From Pelecanus crispus (lineage: Eukaryota > Chordata > Aves > Pelecaniformes > Pelecanidae), in assembly GCF_030463565.1 (NCBI RefSeq), contig NC_134648.1, forward strand, positions 11,139,806 through 11,203,805: a stretch of DNA of 64,000 bases, given 5' to 3'. The notes under the pieces are model-generated. The model saw only the letters and a program-made list of their open reading frames with translations. It searched no databases and was not told the origin of the DNA. The position numbers were made by a program, and so were the translations under genes. Shown piece after piece: positions 24,901 through 36,900 of the stretch (position 1 is the stretch's first letter; the number at the start of each line of letters is the position of its first letter).

Positions 24901-27900
24901 TGACCACTAATTAATTAAATACGTCCTATATTCAGATTTCCTACACCACAGTTCAGTGCAGGAATGGCAGTAATGATCAGCTGCCAGCCAGTCAGCTAGC
25001 ATCAATGACACAATGTTTTCCTTTTATGTCATGTTTTTTATATGGCGTTCATAAAAGGGAAGCTGATCTCAGGTGCAATTTGATACTGTTAGGAAGACTT
25101 TTTTTCTTCTTTGCTAAAAAATGTTGCAATGAATATAGTAAGTTCTGTTGCCCTTCCGTTCCGCTGAGAAAAATCCTGACAGCCAACTAGGCGAGTTCTG
25201 GTTTGGAGAGAACAACCCATGGTTGCTTTGATGCACACAATATTACATATTTAACTTCAAAATCTGAGGAAAAATCTTTGTCCCATTTATCAGTTACGCT
25301 GTGGGAAGTGGAGTGGGTTTTAGGATTTTAAGTTGCCACCTTAGTTTTCAGGGCTAAATTTAGTCTGGGAAACCTGACCTTCTGAAAAGGGAGTTTTGTT
25401 CAATGTATATTATCACATTAACAAACACAATATTTTCAGGTCTTGTACAGCAGAATGGAGACTTGTATTTAACCCACAAGAATAGGGAACAAGAGTCAGG
25501 TAAATCTCTCTCTGAATGTTCATTTAAAGGGGGGAAAAAAGTTCTCTCACTTGAAAGGTGTTCTGAAAGGAAGTCCAAAGGTGTGATTGTAGCTTTTGGA
25601 GACATATTGACGTTAACTCCCAAGACAGCTACACCACTGTTACCCTGAGAGTAGGTGCTCTCAACAGTCACCCCTGCAGTTCCACTCTCCTTGGCCACAT
25701 CCTGGTTGTACGTATGTGAATGCACCACCCTGCTGTGGGACATGGCTTTTGGAGGACGCTTGTGTGCATGAGCAAGGAGCAAGCCATGACACTCTGGCTT
25801 GTTGAGTTGGTGCTGCAGGGGGTATGATGGTGTTAATGTATGCTAGTATAGACGTTCAGTACAGTGTAAATAAAAAAAACAGTGATGCTCAGCATAATAA
25901 AACAAAAACAAAACCCAAAACCTGTGTGGGAACTAGAGTGTATACTGAGATTGTCCACACTGAGGTGCATATTGTGATGGCTACAATGTTATCACAGCTA
26001 AATGAGCTTGTTACCTTATGTGTGTTTGTGGGAGTCTCATGTTTAGGTTGTCAAGAATATCTTGCTGATTTTTTTTTTTTTTTTTTTTATTTCTAGAGGT
26101 GCGTTTTAAAGGTTCCCTTTGAAGCATAATCCCTGCTTAAAAACTTTTGATAGAATCAATGGGTTGAAATCTTCTGTCTCTGATAACTGTCTCAAATAAT
26201 TATTTGACAGAAGCGTTTCTTACTTCTGCTCAGGGCAAGCTACAGATTACGTTGACAAAAGGTGACTGACTCTTCATAGGTAGCACATACATCTAAAAAA
26301 CCAAAATCTCTTTTGGATTAAAGTAGGGCAGCTGCTTGAAACAGCCACCGACAGTTGAGTAAAATGTAAAGGTGCTATCCTGAACTTGACTATAGGTAGC
26401 TCTCTTGGTTTAAATAATTTGTGCTAATTGAAGGGCTGTGTACCAGGAACCATAGCATAAGATTCACTTCATATCCTGAAGGGCCAATGGTCAGTATCAG
26501 GTTTGTTGACAGTCTTTGTAGCTGAACAGCGTTATAAACAAGCTCGTGTCTAATGAGTTTTCAAGGGATCAATCTTCTAGTAGTGCCAAGGCTTAACCAT
26601 AAGATTTGGTGTTTTTTTCATAACTGCCTTAGGGCTGCTGCATATCTATCACATAAATTAGGAATTATTAATGTGCTTAAAGGTCAGGCTGAATTTCTCC
26701 ATCATGGCATAGCAGCCCTTCCACATCCTGTATGCAACTATATGCATAGGAGATCTCCAGAAAAAAATTCTTATCCAAAATATTCCAGAAGTTTGCTGAG
26801 CACTAAATATTCACACCCTGATTTAGTATTGCAGTTTTGACAATTTAGGAATAAAAATCCTACTAAATAATGGATTTGGAGTATTTCAGTATTTGTTTAG
26901 ATGTGGGATGTCCAGAAAAACATGGAGCGTGTCTACCACGTTCACCCTTGAACTGAGCATGGGGCACCGCATTATGGTACAGATGATGTCAAATGGGCAT
27001 ACTACCTATAAAGTGATACACTGTGAAAATGGTACCAACTTGAACGTGCCTCAGAACATCAAACTATGAATTGGAGTGGTTCAGGAGCTGCCTCGTAAGC
27101 TGCCCAGCTACTCGCAGCAGAGCACAGCATCTAACAAGAAGTGGTAAATTTGTTGCTCTAACGTAAATCAGCTTTCATGTAAGTCAGAGCCCAAAGGAGG
27201 GGTGGGGAGTGGAGAGGCTGGTACACTACATGCATCAGATGAAGACCGAAGGGGAGTTTAGAGACTGAAGTATTAGACTGTCTGATACGGTCCTAAATGT
27301 TAACTTTTTTTGGCCTGTTTCTCTCCCTTCCTACTTCTAATCTTTAATGCTCACAGGCTCTTCCATCTCTGGTGGCAATGAAGAGGAACTTGAGACAACT
27401 TTAAGGAAGTGGAATCTTTTGAATAATCCTCAAGGAGAATTATTCAAAACAGAGGTACTTACTAAAGATGTTTTAGCAGCAAGTTCCGCTGTATATATGA
27501 TGTGTTTGTATTGGTTTCTCTGTAGTAGCTAAGGTGATGTAGATGAGGGTTTGGCCCTGGCTGAATTTTTGTGCCTCTTGGTATGGGCACTGTAGATTCA
27601 GAATCAGGCACTAGAGTTACAGGCTTGAAACTCTTATATTTTACATAGGCTTCTTCAGGAGAATTGTCACCAGCTGTGCTCTCTCCAGCGCCACACAAAG
27701 CTATGGAAATCAGGCAAGACCTTTTTTTTCTTGTTTTCAGTGTGGATTGTCCTAAGTCTGTATTATTTAATCTGTTTAACTGTTGGCATCTTGTCTTGCC
27801 TGTTCTTGGCTTTGCAAGAACTTCTGGGTAGTTGTGAAAACAGTTTGCCATGGGAGTTTGCAATACGTAGTTGTATAAGATTTTAATTACAGGAGTAAAT

Positions 27901-30900
27901 TAGCACTTTTATATATCAGAAGATATATGAATTGTAGTACTCAAAACAGTGTATTTTATTCTGATTTAAAGTGGAAACATTCCAGTATCTTCAACTAATT
28001 TAACCTCTCCCCAAGAAGAATCTTTGGAAATCATAAATAGGTAAGAATGAGTAACTTCAACTGAAATGTAAAACACATAGCCAGAAACTTTTTTATAATT
28101 CTGCCTTTTTCCATTTTTTAAATTTTTTTAAAAGCCCTTAATGTTGCACATGGTTCACAGAGAATTATGACTGTCTACTTTTGCTTCTTAAGAGCTTCTA
28201 AAAAGTCATATATAGATACAAGGTTTAAAACTGCACATTATGCCTTGTTGCCTTTCATTGTTGATCAGAGGATGTCTTGCTGTTTCTGACTTCGTCTATT
28301 GCAGTTCCCAATACTATGAGTTTTAGGCTAAAAATATCACAAAAGAAATTAATTTCCTAATTCTGAATTATCTGTTATATGCAGACATGTGACACATACA
28401 GCTGTGGTGAAGTTGTGGCATATGCAAACATACTGTGTTGTATTAACCGTTGCTTTTTTGCCTGTCGTTATTTTAAGGGTTCCACAGAAAAAGAAGTCAA
28501 GTAGTTTAGAAGACTTGCAGAGTGAATCCCTAGAAAAGGTTGGTTTATTTGTAATCACAATTTCTGGTGTTTAATATCACAACTAAAAGATAAAGGTCAA
28601 GTATAAACATTCTTTCTGTTTCACATATAGTAACCCTAACCGCCACTAACATTGTATGTAGGAAAACAGCCCTAATGATAAAATAGTTCAGGTTCTTTCT
28701 TCACCCCATTGCCAAGCTTAGAATAAACAAACTAGTTGACACACCCATATATACACATCCTCAAATTCAGCTTTTCAGCTGAAAGGGAAGAAAAATATTT
28801 GTGAGAAATACAACAAATAATGTTAATGAGGAGTCATTTTTTTGAACGGCAGTATTATTTTGTTTATAGGTAAGTGTTTTTAAAATAATTTTGACTTTCA
28901 AATTGCTAAAAATGTTAAGACAGCAAATCCTGAAAGTAATTAAATATTGGGACTGGGTATTTCCACATAGGATTCCTTTTTGAGTGTTTGCATGTAAATG
29001 AGTGTCACTCCCTAACTTAGACTTCTGATATAAATGGCATTCCTGAAGATGGTAGTGATGCTGCCTTAGTTAAAACAGCAGGAGCACTGTTGTTAATTCA
29101 AAGGCTTAATTTCATTCCAGAATAAAGACTTTCCAGTATACAAAGTCTCATGACATTATGGTCCAGGGGCTTGTTTTGTCATTATATACACTGAAATTTT
29201 TCTGCACTTGTAATTATGCTTTGTGAGACTGTTATTGACACTTTCTGTACTCAAATTAGGCTTAATACTAGATTACCCACACCCAGTAATGCCATTTAAA
29301 ATGGATGCTAGTAATATGATTGTTCCAGTTCTTCAAATTTTCTTAAATATTTCTTAAATCTCTGAAGATGGCAGTGACCAAATAGAATGTTTGAAATTTG
29401 TGTTGCACTCATTTAATTGTGGTCATACATGTGGCAAATCAGTTCAGAACTAACATTTCATTCCATGTGGAATTTATGAAGGTCTGTTTTCTTTTCATAA
29501 CTTTTAAATTATTTTCCTGTCTTAAATTCAAAAACTTAATTTGTCTCTGTGATATGATGTGGTAAGGCTGTACCTACACATTTAGGCTGTAAATCTGCTC
29601 TATCTGTTAAATCAGAGTCCATATTAGAACAAGGAACTACCAAGGATATATGAGAGAATTGTAGCAAGCCAGCCCCATGTTCAGCAAGGCAATGAAATCG
29701 TTTGCCCTAATTTAGGCATGAGGCTTCTTAGTGAAATAAATGAGACTACCTATGTGTGTGAGTGAGTGGTTAAATGTGAATTAGTTACAATCAAAACTAA
29801 GGGCAAGAAAACCTGTTTTGCTGACTCAGCATAACAAGACTTTGCTTCTTGCAGTAAGTCCGAGAGAACCTGCACTAGCGACGCTGCTTACTGCAGCTCT
29901 TCTACTTTGCACAAAAATCAAAGTCCAATTACGTCCAGCAATAATAAAATAAACCAGAACACATTGGTGTCTCTGACCTAGCCGTGCTGGTTTTTTTATC
30001 ACTTCATTTTTATCACGGCTCTTTATGGTTTCAGCTGGATACATACAGTGTTGTGCATGTTCTTTTTTTTATGTCAGTCATTTTTATATTATTTTAACTG
30101 TTAAACAACTGTTATGTTCCCAGCTTAAAGTAAGTCTAAAGGGACCACCCAGAAGCCTGATAATAGAAAAATTCCTTTGATCACAACAGAACCTAAACAG
30201 GGCCTGAATTTTGTAGAGGGGTTTGAACAAACACATTTATTATTGAATATTTTATTGAAATGAAATGAAGAGATAACAGACCTTGTAATATACTGTCAAT
30301 GCATTAAGTAGCATCAATATAGTAATAGGACTACAATTGATGTTCTGTGTATGTATGTTAATACTAACATTTGTCTGTTGCTTTTTTCCATAAAACTTTG
30401 AAATTACCCTGCCTGCAACTCCGTAGTATGTAGACGGAAAACCAGTACAGCCTGTTGTAGAACAAGAGGTATATTAACTGTAAACTCTCTTAACATTTAT
30501 CTGCTGTGATGTGCAGTGATGGTACGGCTCTGTTTTCATTTTATATTCATTTTCTTTTTAAAACGTTTGCATAGTTCGAGTACTGACAAACACTGAGAAC
30601 ACGGGTAAGGATTTGAGAGGGAAATATTTCTTTATGTAAAAGCTTTTGTGTGAGGTTAGAAGCTTGAAGTCAGTCAATTTCAGAAAATACAGTGCTAATT
30701 TAATAAGGAATTTCTCTAGTCATGTAATTTTTGGTACCAGTCAGGATGTACTCCAGCAGTTGCCAAAACAGGAGCAGGGGGTGAGGAAATGAGGAATCTG
30801 GACTGCAGTTATAGTATCACAAAGATCCCTTTAGGCCTTGAAATAAGAATAGATAATCCAGTTGTTACCTCATTAAATATTTCATGTGTCACCCTGTCAC

Positions 30901-33900
30901 AGACAATGTTTTAAATGTTTTAAAACAATTCTGTTAGAATGGAGTTATTAAATAGCAGCATACGGTATGTTTCTGTATACTAAATAAGTTTTGCATATTT
31001 TCAGTGCAAAGGTTTCCTACATAACTTCCTTTCTGATACTGAACCATTTACCAATATGAGCTTATTCCAAAACACACATTGAATGTATACCACTCCCACT
31101 AATGTCATTTGGAGTTGCAGGTTCACTGCATCTCTGGAAAAGCCTCTATATTCCTATAGTTTTGCCAGTTGTGGGATATACGTTTTTGTCCAGAGTGACG
31201 GCTCCTTCATCTTTTCGTTTCAGTATTGAAGAAGTCTCAACGTGCCATTTCCAAAACTGTAGACAAGTACCTCTGTGAAACGCATACTTTGGCTGGAAAA
31301 GTAGCTTGTTAGGCTCAAACCCACCAGATTCCTATGCAAGCTCTAATCTACCCTTGTACGGGGACCAAGAACCCCAGTGATCAGTTGATCACTGAAAAAC
31401 TGAATGCAAGGAAAATTAAGAGATAACGCTATTTTTAGCAAATCCTACATATCAGTTCCCTTTCAATACAATGTACTTGAGTCTTTGAGGACCACCTCTT
31501 GTGAGCTCTGTTGCTGGAGGAAGGTCCTCCCAGCGTACGCTATCTCCCTGGTGCTAGTGACACTGTGCACGTGTACCATAGCTGCAGGCAAGTGTACATT
31601 GGTGTCTATTGTAGCCTGCTGGACAGAAATTGTAGAGTCAGCAGCCATTCAGACTTGCCCTAAAATACAGCTCACTCTATGCTTCTCCCCACCCCCCAGT
31701 ATGTATCAAAAGTATACCTTGTGCTTCGTTTCTATAATAGAATTGGCAATTACATATTTAGCCATATATTTGGCAACTCTGTATTTAGCTATAATTATTT
31801 TTTTAAAAAAAAACCTCACATTTGTAATGTTTTCTAGACAAAGGGATTCTAATTCTTACAAAAGTTAAATTTCTGCAGTCTTAACTTCATTGTTGATTCT
31901 TTTATTGTTATGAATGGTGGTGGACAAATGTGTTTGACCAAATTTGAGTTATACAAATCCTTTTTGCTTAAATTCTAGTGAGATACAATTGTGAGGCAGA
32001 AACATAGTCTGGTGTAATACAGGCAGAAAAATTCACAGAACAAAGAATGGGCTGAGAAGTAACTAAATGCATTTCTGGCACTGTTAAGGTTTATCTTGGA
32101 AGGACTAAATTATTATAGGGTGCCAGGGTCCCAGAGGAAAGGGAGACAGCTAGAAAAAGTCTTATGATAAAACCAGATAATATCTAACATAGATTATATT
32201 TTAATGTAATGTACAGTCCAGCTAAAGTAGAAGGAACAGATGAGGGAAGAGAAGGCTGTGTCTTAGCTAGAAAACTTCGTCAGCTGACCATTGGATTTAA
32301 ATGCAATTATCTGTAGGAAGGAACATGGAGGGGGTGGTGTCATTTTGAACCATAAACTTCAAATACTTTTTCTCTACTTTTAAAATATTGTGTACTGGAT
32401 TGCAAATGCTATGAGTGATTTGATTGATTAATTTCTTTTGGTTTTCCCTCTTGAAAAAAAACAGAGTAAACCAGCTGTGAAAGGCAGCAAGTATCAAACC
32501 TTGCCAGGAAAGCTGCCTCGACCCGTACAGAATGGAGAGCAGGGAACATATAATTTGCCGGATGGGTGTGGCATGAACGACAATGAGGACAACAGCATCC
32601 TGGGCCTAAGTAGGTATTTGCGCCACTCTGAGAGGGTTATGTAGAAGGGAAAAAAGCAAACTGTTTGAGGGACTGGTTTAACAAGGTGAAGTGCCAGGTC
32701 CTGCACTTGGGTCACAACAACGCCCCATGCAACGCTACAGGCTTGGGGTAGAGTGGCTGGAAAGCTGCCCAGTGGAAAAGGACCTGGGGGTGTTGGTTGA
32801 CAGCTGGCTGAACATGAGCCAGCAGTGTGCCCAGGTGGCCAAGGAGGCCAACAGCATGCTGGCTTGTATCAGGAATAGTGTGGCCAGCAGGAGCAGGGAA
32901 GTGATCATACCCCCATACTTGGCACTGGTGAGGCTGCACCTGGAATACTGTGTCCAGTTTTGGGCCCCTCAATACAAGAAGGACCTTGAGGTGCTGGAGC
33001 GTGTCCAGAGAAGGGCAACGAAGCTGGTGAAGGGTCTGGAGCACAGGCCTTATGAGGAGTGGCTGAGGGAACTGGGGTTGTTTAGTCTGGAGAAGAGGAG
33101 GCTGAGGGGAGACCTTATTGCTCTCTACAACTACCTGAAAGGAGGTTGTAGTGAGGTGGGTGTTGGTCTCTTCTCCCAAGTAGTTAGCAATAGGACGAGA
33201 GGAAATGTGCTCAAGCTGCGCCAGGGGAGGTTTAGATTGGATATTAGGAAAAATTTATTTACTGAAAGAGTCATCAGGCATTGGAACAGGCTGCCCAGAG
33301 AGGTGGTGGAGTCACCATCCCTGGAAGTGTTCAAAAAATGGGTAGAAGTGGAACTCTGGGACATGGTTTAGTGGGCATGGTGGTGTTGGATTGATGGCTG
33401 GACTGATGATCTTAGAGGTCCTTTCCAACTCTACGTGATTCCTAGTTTTACTTTCATTAAAAAATTAATCCAGCCACCAAGCCAGGAAACATGAAAGTAA
33501 TTATTCCTCTACCCTTAATTGGTTTAGTGGCGGACTTGGTAGTGTTAGGCTAAGGGTTGGACTGGATGATCTTAAAGGCCTTTGCCAACCTAAACCATTC
33601 TATGATTCTGTAACATGGTACATAATCTGCTATGCCAGAACAATGGACTGTGATGTTCACGATTCAGTTAGGGAAAGTTCTGCTTCTTTTTTTAACCGTG
33701 TACCAAAAATATTCCACATTAGCTCACTGGAGAGTAAAGGATGGTTTTAAGTTAGAGCATTCTTTTCTGTTGCACTTGATGATATAATTTGCTGACATAA
33801 TTTATAGCATAAGTAATGAAGAGACACTGTTTTGAAGATCATGGGGAGAGCGTTCCAAAAGTCAACAAATCTGTAACTAAAAATTGGAACTTTCAGAGAT

Positions 33901-36900
33901 GCAGGCGTATTGACAGTATAAATAAGCAGTACGTTTTCCAGACACACTTTCAATGCTTCCCTGAGCTTGCTGATCTGTTTCCTTAAACAAACAAGCAAGC
34001 AGACAAAAATGCACAACCAAGTACATCATAATTACTTTTAAAAAAGGTACACTAGATTGGTGTATTAAAACAAACCAACCCATCCCTTGCCATCCCATTT
34101 CATTTTAGCGTGTGAAAGTTTACAACATAATTAGCACTAATGTGCATATTTCGGGCAAAAATCCTAGTATCAGCACTATTGGTTGCTTGCTAGGTGTAGG
34201 AAAACATCAGTGGATTTTAAAAATACAAGTACATTGTTATTCCACAACCACAGCCATATGTGGAAGTCTATTAGTTTCTTTTCAGTGACATCTTAAGCAT
34301 AGATTTATTGACAAAATCATTAACAGTGAGGCACAGAACCACATATCTGCCAAGGACTGAAGAGCTTGGGAACTCAGGCACAAGAGTATCCCTTGCGATT
34401 CTGAAGTGTTCCTAGGCTTTAAAAGTTGTGGTGGGGTTGTTTTTGTTTAGTTGGGGGGTTTTTGTGTGTTGGGTTTTTCGTGGTTTTAAGGCCTCATGGT
34501 TCTGAAGGGTGGTAGGGTACGGCAGTTTCAAGATTTCAATAGGTTGTGGGTTGTTTAGTTTTTAAAATAGTTTTTCTGTGATTGCTGCATTGTAGGCAAT
34601 GCATGAGCCACGCTATTATGTCTTTAACTGCAGGATTGTCCAAGGGTGGGTGATCTTGTAAAGGAAAATGTTCTTTTTCTAGAAACAAACAATGATTCCT
34701 TAAATACACTGAATTAACAGACTTTTTTATGCAGGTTGGTTTGTTTCTTGCATGTGCAGTAAACTCATTACACCTCCAATTCTGTGTTTCAGAGGAATTC
34801 GATGCAATCTTAGACTTTGCTTCATTTCAGATGTTCTGCAGGCTTTACGGAGCTCTGTAGTATATGCTTCATGTGTTAAAGTTGTCTAAGAATAGTTATA
34901 AAAGCCCACAACAGATAAATAAATGATCATCCCTATCTATTTAAGATAACCTGTACAGAATTCTTGGGCCTTGTGCCCACCAATGCATATTCACTTTCAT
35001 GTCAAGCGTAACTGCTGCTTTTCTTTTTGTTTCTGCTTTTAATGCTTAGCTTACTACTTTGCTCTTCTGTAACTTTTATTTGCTGGTGTTTTATTTCTTC
35101 TTTGCTTCTTCATCTGGCTTTCTGCTTCTTGGGATGACTGAAGATCGCATCAGGAGTGTCAGTGCACCAGTGCTAGGTACTGTACCCAAACAAGATGCAA
35201 CTTCAACGTGAATTTTGCTGCTTACTTTTTTTCCCTTTCCTTTTTCCCTCCCTTTCTCTTCCCTATGAAATACGAATACCAAGTGGGCCATCCAGATTGA
35301 TTTCCTTAAGGGTGTTACTGAAATGAAGTAACAGCTTTTGCTGTATGGCATTCTTTAAAATACTTGTTGTTTCATTCTGTTTTCACTGAAGTCAGCAAAA
35401 AAATTCCCACTGATTTTGATGGAGGAGTTTTGGTATTAAGAATAGGCAAGGCAAGAGTCTGAAGAGTCTGCTTCAGCCCGAAGACATTGAATTGATTAAA
35501 ATAATGTATTTAAATATAAATGACTGAAATAACAACGCTATTTTACCCAGTGTTTTTTATCATTTTCTTTTTTGTATCAAATGTACAGCAACTGTTTTTT
35601 TCACCTTCTGAGCATGGGGTTTTTTAATACAAGAACAATTTTATAGATACCTTTACCTTTTTTTATTATGTTCTGCATTTAAACATTAGTCTCCCAGATA
35701 ACAACTTTGTTAATCATTAGTATAAAATATGACTATGTTACTGTTCTTAACCCAGGAGAAACAGAGAATGTGGATGGCACAGTAGTGTCGGATGACTTTT
35801 CACCTCTTTCTTCGGGAACGGATTCAGGTCCACAATCTCCATTGTCTCCAGAAAACAGAAAGAGTCCAAAAGGGATCAAGAAAATCTGGGGAAAGTAAGA
35901 TATGTGTGTGTATATATATATTGGGTGGTGGTTTTTTGTTTTGTTTTGTTTTTTTTTTTTTAGTTCACTCTCAAAGCATTTTGGCTGAGAATGAATCCAG
36001 TTCTCAGCAAAGCTATACTATCTACAGCAAGAATAAAGTAAAATTCAGGAAAAGGAGAGAAGGCAGCTCTGTGATTGTATGGGGTTGTGTCTATGTACAC
36101 ATGGGTGCAGAAAAATGGATGGTAGTGTTTCACAGCATCATGCTGTTGGGAAAAATAATACACTTTGCTATATTATTATAACACTAATAATTCAGAATGC
36201 CAACAGTGTTTCATTAGCTATGAAAAAGTAAATGATAGCAAGGTGCTCATTACAGAAGCCATCAGGTAAAAAAATGACAGAAAATAGAAGAAACAAAAAG
36301 CAGAGGCCTGAATTTCACTGTGTTTGCTTTATCCACTTCAGGACAGCAGACACTTACCAGTCTGGCCTGCAGTGTGAATTATTACTTGGGCTGAAGGGTT
36401 ATGCCTGCTCTGCCGAGCTTTTTTGCCCTTTCCTCACAGTTAGGTCTAGACCGTGTTTGCCTGGCACTTCTTCAGCTACCACTTGAATTAGGTGTTTGTG
36501 GTTTACAGGAAGATTAATACAGCTTCTAGTTGTCACTATAGTTTCCGTATGAAACAAGTGTTCTCTGTTGCAAGCTAATAGTGCTATTCTTGGCACTCTT
36601 GTCTTGAAAGAATAAGAAGAACTCAGTCAGGTAACTTCCCTGCAGACGATCTGGGTTTGGCAGAGTTTCGAAGAGGTGGTCTCCGTGCAACAGCTGGACC
36701 TCGGTTATCCAGATCAAAGGAAACCAAAGGCCAGAAGAGGTAATGGTTCCTTCTTCACCTTGCACGGCATATTATGTGGTATTGTTAAATGTGCTGAACA
36801 GACAGACCCTCCTCTTGTGAAATACGTTTTTTTCCCCAACATACTTCATTACACATGGAATTCCGCAACAACTGGAAAGAATTTCTCTGGTATGAAATCT

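Larger units (their letters stand above)
32610..35755. other. PPFIBP2 intron with CR1 insertion and a microexon
   Basis: A 3.1-kb intron, phase 1. It contains the CR1 copy (32,655-33,612) and the 33-nt microexon at 35,144-35,176. The remaining sequence is AT-rich, with a G/T-rich stretch near 34,420-34,560. Confidence 0.7.

Noticed and set aside
25360-25782. 140-codon minus-strand open frame
   Set aside because: It overlaps the PPFIBP2 cassette exon in antisense, shows no domain and lacks good splice sites.
31404-31868. 154-codon plus-strand open frame within a PPFIBP2 intron
   Set aside because: There is no recognisable domain, the end is low-complexity hydrophobic, and it does not join neighbouring exons.
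32712-33179. 155-codon minus-strand frame
   Set aside because: Antisense shadow of the CR1 reverse-transcriptase frame.
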